Assembly (NCBI GenBank): GCA_030612585.1
Contig: JAUWNP010000012.1
Span: 1 to 49,432, forward strand
Direction of reading: 5' to 3'
DNA length: 49,432 nt
From: Anaerolineae bacterium
GTDB lineage: Bacteria > Chloroflexota > Anaerolineae > B4-G1
Part shown: positions 33,586 through 41,619 of the stretch, in pieces
Numbering within the stretch: the stretch's first letter is position 1
Layout of the letters: the number at the start of each line of letters is the position of its first letter
Position numbers and translations under genes: made by a program
The notes under the pieces: generated by a model
Told to the model about the DNA's origin: nothing
The model's input: only the letters and a program-made list of their open reading frames with translations
Database searches by the model: none

Positions 33586-34404
33586 TCATTCTCCAAATTT
33601 CAAATCCTCAAGACTTCCCCGCCGGTAGCCCTCCAGATCCAGCGTGACGTAGAGATAACCCAAGCCTTTCAACCCGACGACGACCTGCGCTGCTATTTCT
33701 GCCTGCGCCAGCCGGGCCACATCCTCAGTTGCTACCTCGATGCGGGCAACAGCGCCATGATCTCGCACCCGCAGTTCGCCGAACCCCATTTCTTGCAGCA
33801 TCGCCTCCGCAGCCTCCACCCGTGCCAAACCCTCGAAGGTGACGGGGTTGCCGTAGGGGAAGCGGGTGGCGAGACAGGTCTGCGCCAGCCTATTCCACGT
33901 CGGCAGTCCAAGCCGCCGCGAGAGGGCGCGGACCTGTACTTTGGTCAGCCCGGCCTCCTCCAGCGGGCTACGCACGCCCAGTTCTAGCACCGCCTGTGCG
34001 CCGGGCCGGTACTCGTCCCGGTCGTCCAAATTTGAGCCGTCAATGACCCAGGACATTCCCTCCTCGCGGGCCACCTCCGCCAGCCGAGTGAATATCTCCT
34101 GCTTGCAGAAGTAACACCGCTGCGGCGGATTCTGCACGAACTGCTCATCTTCCAATTGCCCGGTGAGGACAAACCGGTGAGGGGCGCCTATCCAGCGGGC
34201 AGTCTCCTCCGCTACCTTCCGTTCCCGCTGGGAGAATATAGGCGAGGAACCAGTCACGGCCAGCACCTGCTCCGGTCCCAGTACGTCCAGCGCGGCCCAA
34301 AGCAGAAGCGTACTGTCCACGCCGCCAGAATAGGCAATCAGCACACTCCCCATCCCGGCCAGAATCTCCCTCAGCGCCGCCAGTTCCTCATCCAATTCTA
34401 CCAT
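33586..34404 (-). CDS. larE: LarE, sacrificial sulfur transferase
   Basis: LarE activates the pincer precursor with ATP and transfers sulfur to its carboxylates. The 272-residue protein has the PP-loop SGGVDS (residues 26-31), RCYFCK at 96-101 and Cys177 in TCLATRFPYG. Cys177 corresponds to the sulfur-donating cysteine of the single-turnover enzymes. The Cys97/Cys100 pair is also present, so an Fe-S cluster variant cannot be excluded. It is the first of three consecutive lar genes. Confidence 0.92.
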   Translation of the reverse strand: MVELDEELAALREILAGMGSVLIAYSGGVDSTLLLWAALDVLGPEQVLAVTGSSPIFSQRERKVAEETARWIGAPHRFVLTGQLEDEQFVQNPPQRCYFCKQEIFTRLAEVAREEGMSWVIDGSNLDDRDEYRPGAQAVLELGVRSPLEEAGLTKVQVRALSRRLGLPTWNRLAQTCLATRFPYGNPVTFEGLARVEAAEAMLQEMGFGELRVRDHGAVARIEVATEDVARLAQAEIAAQVVVGLKGLGYLYVTLDLEGYRRGSLEDLKFGE

Positions 34405-34436
34405 TTTCAGTCCGTTTCACAACTCGGCAGTGCGCA

Positions 34437-35456
34437 CTACGAACGAGGAATCAGGCTCAGCAGGTAGTCCCCCGCCCGTCCACCGACGACCAGGCGATGA
34501 TAGGTTGGCCCGGCTTGGGGAATGACCCGTTCCAAGCTCCCCCGCGCGACAGCCCACTCCCCAACCTGCACCTGTTCGCTGAACCGCCCCCGGAAAGAAG
34601 CTACCTCCCGCAGGTCGGCCACCGATTTTCCCTCCAGGAATGTTGCCTCTTCGACGACGTAGCGGCAGGGGGTGAAGATGACATCCCGGTCATCCGTCAC
34701 CCTCGCCCGGATCGTCGCCGACTCCAGAGGCTCGAACCGGCGATCCCCGTACCGCTCCCCTTCTTCCGCAGGCCACTTCACGAAACGGATGAAGACCTGC
34801 CGCCCCCGGAAGTACCCTTCGTTGACCTTACGGGCCTGAAGACGAGCGAAATCAGCAAAAGAGAGCGGAGTGTCCGGGCGATGCGCGGCGTGGAGTGTTG
34901 CCAGTTCTTCCTGGTTTGGACGGCGCAGGGGACTGGATGGATCGTCCAGCAGGCGGCCAAGCGCCCGATGAACAGCCCGCCCTGCCGTCTCGCCATAGAC
35001 GACGAGGTCAACGTCCGAATCCGGCCGGTGCATCCCGACCAGAACCGAGCCGGAGATGCCCAGGTTCTCCCAGGGTACCTCTGCCGCTTCCCGCAACAGG
35101 ACTGTCAGGCTCAGCGCGTGCTCCTCTACCGCATCGGCGGGACCCCGCTTGCGGAGGGTCGCCAGGTAGTCACAGGGGTCGTGGACCGTGTGAATGAGAC
35201 GCCGGGGCACTCCCTGCATACGGGTCCCGAAGACCGGGTCGTCGCTCAGATAGTCCGGGTAGCGCGCCTGGAGGATTTTCCGCTGTTCCTCAAACTGGTA
35301 CACCCGCCGGTAGCGCACGCCGTCCCGCTCCCGGTCGCCCTGGGGGTCGGGAAGGTACCGCAGGTAGGCGATCACCCGATCGGGGGGATGAATCAATCCC
35401 TTGACGGTGAAAACCAGCATATCTGCTGTCTGCACAGCGAACCCCTCGAACGTCAT
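34437..35456 (-). CDS. Predicted nucleotidyltransferase, paralogue 2
   Basis: The protein has about 339 residues, homologous to the operon's last gene. Shared landmarks are KGLIHPPDRVIAYLRYLPDP near the N-terminus, GISGSVLVGMHRPDSDVDLV (Gly-Ser, Asp-x-Asp) near residue 150, ERYGDRRF near 240 and a C-terminal beta-rich region. Identity by eye is low but collinear along the whole length. The start at 35456 has GGAG 6 bases upstream; an ATG two codons earlier and a GTG at 35534 overlapping the previous gene are alternatives. Transfer of a nucleotide to a cofactor precursor is a reasonable guess. Confidence 0.75.
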   Translation of the reverse strand: MTFEGFAVQTADMLVFTVKGLIHPPDRVIAYLRYLPDPQGDRERDGVRYRRVYQFEEQRKILQARYPDYLSDDPVFGTRMQGVPRRLIHTVHDPCDYLATLRKRGPADAVEEHALSLTVLLREAAEVPWENLGISGSVLVGMHRPDSDVDLVVYGETAGRAVHRALGRLLDDPSSPLRRPNQEELATLHAAHRPDTPLSFADFARLQARKVNEGYFRGRQVFIRFVKWPAEEGERYGDRRFEPLESATIRARVTDDRDVIFTPCRYVVEEATFLEGKSVADLREVASFRGRFSEQVQVGEWAVARGSLERVIPQAGPTYHRLVVGGRAGDYLLSLIPRS

Positions 35457-35490
35457 CTCCATCTCCAACTCGCGCAACCTGGCGACCCGC

Positions 35491-36378
35491 TCACCAGCGG
35501 CGGAGCAAGTCCTGGAATTGTTCCAGCGCTCCACCTTCAGTCAAAAAAACAAAGAGCGTAGCAGCGATCAAGTCTGCGGTGGTGCCGGGATTCAGGCGAT
35601 GTTTATCATCTCGGATAGAGAGATCAAACCTTCGCAGCGCTTCTCGGCCCCGCTCGGAAAAAGTTCCTCCAGTCTGTAGCACCTGATTGGCCTGACGAGA
35701 GACCGCTTCGGCAACAACCAGCCCCTCCTTCCGCACGATCAGTGTATCTGGCACCTGGGCAAGAATAGTGAGGGCAGTCTGGACAAGGGAATCTGAGAAT
35801 CGCTGGCCTTCCGCCAGGAACCGGCACAGAGCGGCGTAACCTATCTCGAAGGTGACCTCGAAATCTGTGACATACTCTCGCGCCACGGTATCACGGTTCT
35901 GAGCCAGCCTCATGGCCTCTCGGAGCGTTATATCTACGTCTGCTTCGCGCACATCGTAGCGATCCGCGTCGCCCAGACCACCAGGCGCCGCGAGACGGAT
36001 AGCATCAAATGTCAGGCGGGCATCGCCCACAGTCAATGCTTCCAACACCTCACCCACGCCCGCCCGCAGCCCCTGGGGATGCCCTAATCCGGCAGCCTTT
36101 GCCAAGGGAGTCAGTAGAAGAATCATCCCTAAGTTGGTATTGGTATGCACAAACCGACGGGTGTCGCGCACTGCCCGCAGGATGGTCTCGCCGACAGGGG
36201 TGTGAGTTGCATCCCGCAAGGCAGGTCCAATGGCCACGGCGCTGGCCATAAAATCCATGAAGCGGGTATCCCAAAAGTCCTTGCCCCAGGTCACGTTGCC
36301 AGGCTTATCGGAACAGACCTCCAGCAAGCAGGCAATGTGAACAGCCCACGCGATCCTGTCGGGTTCCAGAGGATTCAT
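35491..36378 (-). CDS. CitG/MdcB-like triphosphoribosyl-dephospho-CoA synthase family protein
   Basis: The 295-residue all-helical protein has the family motifs SDKPGNVTWG (about 23-32), HTNTNLGMILLLTPLA near residue 78 and LNPGTTADLIAATLFV near 268. True CitG makes the citrate-lyase prosthetic-group precursor, but no citrate or malonate genes are here. A CitG-like protein (Orf5) is a regular member of bacterial H4MPT gene clusters in methylotrophs, next to mch, so I assign it to cofactor synthesis. Its ATG overlaps the RimK-like gene by four bases. Confidence 0.85.
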   Translation of the reverse strand: MNPLEPDRIAWAVHIACLLEVCSDKPGNVTWGKDFWDTRFMDFMASAVAIGPALRDATHTPVGETILRAVRDTRRFVHTNTNLGMILLLTPLAKAAGLGHPQGLRAGVGEVLEALTVGDARLTFDAIRLAAPGGLGDADRYDVREADVDITLREAMRLAQNRDTVAREYVTDFEVTFEIGYAALCRFLAEGQRFSDSLVQTALTILAQVPDTLIVRKEGLVVAEAVSRQANQVLQTGGTFSERGREALRRFDLSIRDDKHRLNPGTTADLIAATLFVFLTEGGALEQFQDLLRRW

Positions 36379-37253
36379 ACCATCCCGTCCAGAACAAAAT
36401 CCGCCAGGTACTCGGCGGCATCTATCCCGGTCGCAGACTTGAGCCCTCGCCAGCCAGGGATGCCGTTGACCTCGATCACGGTATAACCCCCGCCCTCGAT
36501 GGGCAGGATGGCCACCCCGGCGTAATCGGCCCCCAGCGCCCGGGCCGCCCGGAGGCTCATCTCCCGTAGTTCGTCGTCCAGCGCCAGCGGTTCCGTCTTA
36601 GCGCCCTGGGCCACGTTCGTCTTCCACATCTTGCCCCGACGCACCATCGCCGCCACCACGTTCCCGCCGACGACAAAGGCGCGGATGTCTTGGCAGCCGT
36701 GGGGCACGAATTCCTGCAGGTAGTAGACGCAGCGACCCAACTCCAGCGCCCGGAAAACCCGGTAGGCAATGTCTGGGTCCGATACGCGCACCATGCCTCG
36801 CCCCTCGGAGCCGAAGAGGGACTTGACGACGACGTCGCCGCCCAGTTCGTGGAACGCCGCCAGCGCCTCGTCGAAGCGCTCAGTGACAACCGTGCGCGGC
36901 GTGGGCAGCCCGGCGTCCTCCAGGAGCGTCGAGGTATAGTACTTGTCCACCGTGCGCTCAATGGCCGTCGGCGAGTTGACGACGCGCACCCCGGCGTTCT
37001 CCAGCCGATGGAGCGCATCCACGCGGAAGATGACCTGCTCCAGGGAGCCCCCGGGGATCGTGCGCACGAAGAGGACGTCGTACTCGTCCAGCGATTCGCC
37101 GGTAGCGGCCAGATGGGGTCGGGCCGACAGGCGGGCCATCAGCCTGGTGATGGGGAAGCATGGCGCGACGATACCCCGCCGGACCAACGCTTCCTGCAGG
37201 GCCGTCACGTGCCAGCCGCCCTGCCGTCCCAGAATGCCTATGGATGGAGACAT
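36375..37253 (-). CDS. RimK-like ATP-grasp ligase (H4MPT cluster, MptN/Orf17-like)
   Basis: The 292-residue ATP-grasp enzyme has a pre-ATP-grasp domain (SIGILGRQGGWHVTALQEAL), a lysine-containing nucleotide clamp (GGDVVVKSLFGSEGRGMVRV near 140-160) and a metal-binding C-terminal EVNGIPGWRG. RimK-like ligases add glutamate tails; MptN glutamylates tetrahydromethanopterin in methanogens, and a RimK relative sits next to mch in methylotroph clusters. A role in completing the C1 carrier is therefore likely. Start ATG at 37253 overlaps the mch stop (TGATG); a GTG one codon earlier is possible. Confidence 0.85.
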   Translation of the reverse strand: MSPSIGILGRQGGWHVTALQEALVRRGIVAPCFPITRLMARLSARPHLAATGESLDEYDVLFVRTIPGGSLEQVIFRVDALHRLENAGVRVVNSPTAIERTVDKYYTSTLLEDAGLPTPRTVVTERFDEALAAFHELGGDVVVKSLFGSEGRGMVRVSDPDIAYRVFRALELGRCVYYLQEFVPHGCQDIRAFVVGGNVVAAMVRRGKMWKTNVAQGAKTEPLALDDELREMSLRAARALGADYAGVAILPIEGGGYTVIEVNGIPGWRGLKSATGIDAAEYLADFVLDGMV

Positions 37254-38263
37254 CACGCCAACAGTGTCCTCTGTATCATCTCCCCGTTGACCCGGCCGGC
37301 ACGAAAGGTGTGACCGCTGGTCAGGTTGTTGATGGAGACTTCCGCCGGGCTGAAGAGGAGCGGGTCAATTTCGTAAAAGTCGCCGCCGTAGCGCTGAAGG
37401 AGGTCGTAGAAGGGCGTCCCATAGTCCCGTGAGGCCGAGGAAGGGAGTTGCTCAATGACCGCCTCGATCTGCGCGTCGTCCGCCTGCACCGTGTACCAGG
37501 CCCGACTGCCGTAGAGGACGGCGTCGTTGGTACGCCCGATGGCGTGCAGGTCGTCCTCGGCGATGGGAGCCAGAGGGCAGGTGCCGAGGCCGGAGAGCAC
37601 CGTGCCGATGTCGAAGCCGACCTCCAGCATCTTGTGCAGTCCGGTCTCCACCACCCGCGCCGCCACCTGGACCGAGCCGACCAGGCTGGCGGTAGGGGCA
37701 ATCAGGAGATAGAGACAGTCTGGAGAGACGTTGCACTTCTTGGCTATCTTCTCGGCCGCCTCTTCCGGGGGAAGTCTGCGACCCTCCAGCGCCAGCACCG
37801 CCACGTCTGCCTGATCCCGGTACTCCAGTCGCTCAAAGAGCGGCTCGCCAGCGTAGAGAGCCCGCGCCGGGCCAGAGCCCATAGCGAAGAACTTACCCTG
37901 CGCCGATTTCACTTTTAGGGCCCATCCTGCGTACTGAGCGGCCATGCAGGCCACCGGTGGATGGCTCACTGAGACGGTCACACCTGGTAGCCACATATTG
38001 CCGGTAATAGAGTCGGAAGAAACCAGGTTTTTAGGAAAAAACCTGGTTTCTGGGAAAGTGAGTTCACAAAAGCGGACCTCACCCAGTCCACCCAGGCAAA
38101 CCTCGGCGAAGAGCCGCCCCGCCTCCAGCGATCCGGGCACTTCTACCCCGCTGTCTACGACCGTGGTCCCGTTGGAGAGCCGCGTCACCGCCAACCCCAG
38201 CGGCTCCGCGTCGGCGATCATCCGCTGCACAATCCCCACTGCCCGTTTGTTAACACTGATCAT
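37253..38263 (-). CDS. mch: Methenyltetrahydromethanopterin cyclohydrolase
   Basis: Mch interconverts methenyl-H4MPT and N5-formyl-H4MPT. The 336-residue protein shows the family segments ISVNKRAVGIVQRMI, SVSHPPVACMAAQYAGWALK, MGSGPARALY and a late GRTNDAVLYGSRAWYTV. The ATG at 38263 overlaps fwdC by 14 bases; an open frame upstream is only the shadow of fwdC. Residues about 71-84 (PETRFFPKNLVSSD) are encoded by an inserted palindrome at 38018-38051 and lie in a loop before the conserved substrate-site strand, so activity may be kept. Confidence 0.95.
   Translation of the reverse strand: MISVNKRAVGIVQRMIADAEPLGLAVTRLSNGTTVVDSGVEVPGSLEAGRLFAEVCLGGLGEVRFCELTFPETRFFPKNLVSSDSITGNMWLPGVTVSVSHPPVACMAAQYAGWALKVKSAQGKFFAMGSGPARALYAGEPLFERLEYRDQADVAVLALEGRRLPPEEAAEKIAKKCNVSPDCLYLLIAPTASLVGSVQVAARVVETGLHKMLEVGFDIGTVLSGLGTCPLAPIAEDDLHAIGRTNDAVLYGSRAWYTVQADDAQIEAVIEQLPSSASRDYGTPFYDLLQRYGGDFYEIDPLLFSPAEVSINNLTSGHTFRAGRVNGEMIQRTLLA
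38018..38051. repeat. AGAAACCAGGTTTTT palindromic element inside mch
   Basis: Arms AGAAACCAGGTTTTT and AAAAACCTGGTTTCT are perfect 15-base inverted repeats with a 4-base loop. The 34-base palindrome is read through in frame and adds about 11-12 residues to the Mch protein. Confidence 0.85.
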
Positions 38264-39071
38264 AGACCAGAATCTCTCCCTTCCCCAGAGTTGTGATGTC
38301 GCCGGTGTATCGGAGGAAAACGCCTTCGACCTGCTCCTCCGTGACTGGCAGTCCCCACTCGCGCAGGCGGCGCAGGTAGAAGCGCAGGAAGGTCGGGCGG
38401 TAGGTGCAGGCGCAGCGGAAGGTGGGCAGGAGACCATCCGTCATTCCTCCCAGGGCGACGATGGTACCCCGCTTCATCCCCGCCCCAGCCCGCGTCCCCA
38501 GCGTGCCGAAGACAAAGAGGGACCCAGCGATCATCCGCACCCCGGCGAACTCCCCCACACTGCCCTGGATGGCAATGAGGCCCCGGCGCATACGCTCCCC
38601 GGCCCGGGGCCCGGCGTCTCCCTCCACGATGATGACACCGCCGCGCATGCCGCGCGTTTCGCCAGCGTAGGCTGCGCCGAGCATCGGACCGGCATCCCCG
38701 TGCACCCGGATAACACCGCCGGACATGTGCGCGCCCGCCCAGGCATCCACGTTCCCGTGGATAATGATTTCCCCGCCGCGCATCTGAGCTCCCAGGTGCA
38801 ACCCTACGTCGCCGTGGATGATGATCCGCCCCCGGCTCATCCCCTGGCCGATGCGCTTGACGTGGCGCAGGTCACCCTCTACGATGATCTCCTCTGCTCC
38901 GTCCCCCTCCACTGTGAAAATATCGCCGAGGGTCAACTGTCGTCGTCCGAAGAGGACGGGAAGCGCGGCTACCTCTTCCCGGCGGAGCCCGGCGAAACGG
39001 TCGGGGGAAATGCTCTCGGCCTCGATTGGAAGGGTGATGGGGGCTTTCGGATGTAAGATCATTGCACTCAC
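38250..39071 (-). CDS. fwdC: Formylmethanofuran dehydrogenase subunit C
   Basis: FwdC/FhcC is the scaffold subunit with a parallel beta-helix built from repeated G-x-x-M-x-x-G-x-I-x-I-x-G units. About seven are visible (GMSRGRIIIHGDVG, QMRGGEIIIHGNVD, HMSGGVIRVHGDAG, GMRGGVIIVEGDAG, RMRRGLIAIQGSVG and others). The 273-residue length is normal. A GTG at 39071 with AGGAG 8 bases upstream overlaps the formyltransferase stop (GTGA); an ATG three codons later is an alternative. Co-location with subunits A, B and D and ftr shows a complete core complex. Confidence 0.93.
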   Translation of the reverse strand: MSAMILHPKAPITLPIEAESISPDRFAGLRREEVAALPVLFGRRQLTLGDIFTVEGDGAEEIIVEGDLRHVKRIGQGMSRGRIIIHGDVGLHLGAQMRGGEIIIHGNVDAWAGAHMSGGVIRVHGDAGPMLGAAYAGETRGMRGGVIIVEGDAGPRAGERMRRGLIAIQGSVGEFAGVRMIAGSLFVFGTLGTRAGAGMKRGTIVALGGMTDGLLPTFRCACTYRPTFLRFYLRRLREWGLPVTEEQVEGVFLRYTGDITTLGKGEILVYDQC

Positions 39072-39952
39072 TGCCACAACTCCTGTAAGTGAAATTGAAA
39101 CTGGCCGAGCGTGCCGCCGTAGTTGCCGGCCGAGATGCGCACGATGCCGGGCCGGCAGGCCGCCTCGATGCCCACCCGCATTGCCTCTCGTATGGCATCC
39201 TCAGTCAGGCCATCAATCACGATCTCCAGTACCGAGTTGACCTCCTCCGACAGTGCGGATTCGGTCTGGCGGCGGATGGTGGGGCAGTAAGCGGTGTTGG
39301 TCGAGGCGTGCATGAATTTATACTTCGACGTCGTTTTGCTCCCGCTGCGGACGATGCCGCCGGGGAAGGGCATCACCACCCCCTTCACATTTTCCATCGC
39401 CTCCACAGATCTCTCCGCCGCCTCAAGCGTGGCATCGACGCTCTCGCCCAGGATGAGGAAATTCCCGCCACCGATGGCCTTCTTGATGCCGAAACTTTCT
39501 TCGACCAAAAATTCCCCCTCCATCACAGGTATCCGCCAGAACCTCCTCCCCTCAAGGAACTTGCTGGCCTGGAAACCGTCACCAAAGTAGCGGAGCGTCC
39601 CGCCGATTTTCAGCCTCTCCTCGCTCTCCAGACCGTTGAAGCAGGCAGTAGTGGGACAGGTCATTATGCACTGACCCACCCGGCGCATCAACTGGTCTTT
39701 CATCCCCTTAGAGCCCATCGTAAAGATGAGAACACTCACGCCCGGGCGGCCGTCGGGAGTCTCATCCGCCGGAATCATCCCTTCGATCCCGGCCTCGCAG
39801 CCACAGGCGATGACTGATGTGGCAAACCCCGTGGCCACCTGGGCCACCGTCAGTGCCCATCGCTGATTGACGGTGGTGATAATCAACCGCGTGCCCCGCA
39901 TCTTGAAAGCCTCGGCGAACGTATCTGCGATCTCAACATCGTTTATGAGCAT
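39068..39952 (-). CDS. ftr: Formylmethanofuran:tetrahydromethanopterin formyltransferase
   Basis: Ftr (FhcD) moves the formyl group between methanofuran and H4MPT. The 294-residue protein starts with the family's MLINDVEIADTFAEAF and has TGFATSVIACGCEAGIEGM near residue 55 and MTCPTTACFNGL near 100, both highly conserved. The ATG at 39952 has GAGG 8 bases upstream and overlaps the end of fwdA by 10 bases. In methylotrophs this subunit is part of the Fhc complex; in methanogens it is separate. Confidence 0.96.
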   Translation of the reverse strand: MLINDVEIADTFAEAFKMRGTRLIITTVNQRWALTVAQVATGFATSVIACGCEAGIEGMIPADETPDGRPGVSVLIFTMGSKGMKDQLMRRVGQCIMTCPTTACFNGLESEERLKIGGTLRYFGDGFQASKFLEGRRFWRIPVMEGEFLVEESFGIKKAIGGGNFLILGESVDATLEAAERSVEAMENVKGVVMPFPGGIVRSGSKTTSKYKFMHASTNTAYCPTIRRQTESALSEEVNSVLEIVIDGLTEDAIREAMRVGIEAACRPGIVRISAGNYGGTLGQFQFHLQELWQ

Positions 39953-41619
39953 GGCACGACCTCGCAATAGGGCAGGTACTCGTCCTGCACCGGGTAATTC
40001 TCAAACGCGATAGTATAGGTCCGTTCGAAGTGGGACCGCACATCCGCTTCGATCCCCGAATCGTAGGACGGCGCAACATACAACGTGCGTCCCGGACGCT
40101 CGCGCACGAGTTGTCCGTCGCGGACGATGACCTCACCGTCCTTAAGAACGTAACGAGGATGGGCGAACATCTCCTCTTTGTCGTCCAGATTGGCGTAGAT
40201 GGTCACGTCGGCGTCAGCTCCCACGCCCAGGTGTCCCTTGTTCTTGAGGCCCAGGACACGGGCCGTTCCCGCCCGGGTGATGATGGCGATCTCGTACAGC
40301 GAGTATTCGCGGTTCAGTGCCTTTGCCTTTTCTGGGAGCAGCGCACTGTTCCGCGCCCGAGGATGAATGCCCTCCAGCATCTCAGCGCGGTAGTCGCGAT
40401 CCATCAGCAGTTTGACCACGTGCGGGTAACAAAAGAAAGGCCCGGCGTTAGGATGGTCGGTGGTCAGGAACACCTGCCACGGGTCGTCAATGAGCAGGAA
40501 CAACTCCATGCCGGTGACCCACTGTATGGCGCTGAACGGGTTCTTGCGCTTGTAGAGTATAGGCACCACCCCGCCACCTGTCTCTCCTTCCACGTCATCG
40601 TTCAGCCACTTGTGGCCGGTCAGTTGGTGCAGGCGATACTGCAAGGGGCCATCGGAGGTCATCGTGGTGGCCTCGCCGAAGATGATCTGGCCCACGTCTA
40701 CAGTGACGTTAGGATGCTCGTTGACCGCGCGGGCGACCTCAGCAGCGCCGGAACGGGGGAGCCGGCCCGGCTTCCCGCCGTAACTGAGGAACTGCAGGTG
40801 ACAGAAGTGGGCACGTTGCCCTTCGAGAGCCTCAATGGTCTCCACCGTCGTGCGGGCGTTTCCAGACTGCCCCAGGTTAAGGCCGTGGATATGGGGCACG
40901 TGGGGCAATCCTAACTCGTCGTTGATCCAGGCCAGCGTGGTGAGAATCTGGCGTGGGGTGATGCTGAAACCGATGACCTCATCATCCAACTCGCCCACAT
41001 TCTGTCCCCACTTCCAGTTCTCCACCCCGCCGGGGTTGACAATCTTGATGGCATACCCTTTGGTCGCCCCCAGTAGCCAGGCCACGTAATCGCGGGCCTT
41101 CTCCCGCTCTCCATTGCGGATGCAGTTCATGATGAAATGGTTATTGCCCATCGTGATGTACGCGCCTTTGTCGAGGATGGGGATATCATTCAGTTCCTCG
41201 TGAGTGTGGCGCGCCGACAGGGGAGCAGAGGCACCCTCCATCACCGTGGTGTAACCCATCTCGGCGTAGAGATAGCCGGTGAGGTAAGTAGTAGGAGTAG
41301 TGTAACCCACTCCAGAGCGGGTGACCCCCCTCAATCCCCCCTCCAGGGGGGAAGTGAGCATCCCTCGCGCACGCACGTGGTCGCGGTGATCTTCCGGGCG
41401 AAACTTGCGCCCCGAGTTCGCCTTCGACCCAGCGATATGGCTATGAACATCCACACCGCCGGGCATGACCACCAGCCCCGTGGCATCTATGATCTCCGCC
41501 CGCTCGCGGTCCACCTCCTCCAGCGGGACGATCCGCCCATCTTTCATCCAGATGTCATGTACCTGACCATTAATGCCGTTGATGGGGTCGTATACTTCGC
41601 CGTTCAGAATCCCTAACAT
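39943..41619 (-). CDS. fwdA: Formylmethanofuran dehydrogenase subunit A
   Basis: FwdA is the amidohydrolase-fold subunit that condenses formate with methanofuran (or hydrolyses formylmethanofuran) at a binuclear metal site. The 558-residue protein has PGGVDVHSHIAG (His59, His61), a likely carboxylated lysine at Lys192 in GYAIKIVNPGG, His-rich HIHGLNLGQSGN and the Asp388 ligand in LTTDHPNAGPF. Residues about 87-99 (MLTSPLEGGLRGV) are encoded by an inserted palindrome. The gene starts on the last base of fwdB (TAATG), a tight coupling. Confidence 0.96.
   Translation of the reverse strand: MLGILNGEVYDPINGINGQVHDIWMKDGRIVPLEEVDRERAEIIDATGLVVMPGGVDVHSHIAGSKANSGRKFRPEDHRDHVRARGMLTSPLEGGLRGVTRSGVGYTTPTTYLTGYLYAEMGYTTVMEGASAPLSARHTHEELNDIPILDKGAYITMGNNHFIMNCIRNGEREKARDYVAWLLGATKGYAIKIVNPGGVENWKWGQNVGELDDEVIGFSITPRQILTTLAWINDELGLPHVPHIHGLNLGQSGNARTTVETIEALEGQRAHFCHLQFLSYGGKPGRLPRSGAAEVARAVNEHPNVTVDVGQIIFGEATTMTSDGPLQYRLHQLTGHKWLNDDVEGETGGGVVPILYKRKNPFSAIQWVTGMELFLLIDDPWQVFLTTDHPNAGPFFCYPHVVKLLMDRDYRAEMLEGIHPRARNSALLPEKAKALNREYSLYEIAIITRAGTARVLGLKNKGHLGVGADADVTIYANLDDKEEMFAHPRYVLKDGEVIVRDGQLVRERPGRTLYVAPSYDSGIEADVRSHFERTYTIAFENYPVQDEYLPYCEVVPCS
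41322..41356. repeat. CCCCCCTCCAGGGGGG palindromic element inside fwdA
   Basis: A GC-rich palindrome (CCCCCCTCCAGGGGGG core at about 41,335-41,351) with a flanking GACCCCCCTCAAT arm resembles a dispersed bacterial repeat that reads SPLEGGLRGV. It keeps the fwdA frame open between the HxH metal motif and the conserved TRSGVG segment. Confidence 0.75.

Noticed and set aside
31622..34404. Classical lactate-racemase (lar) operon
   Set aside because: larA, larD and a lactate regulator are absent and the genes are co-transcribed with C1-pathway genes.
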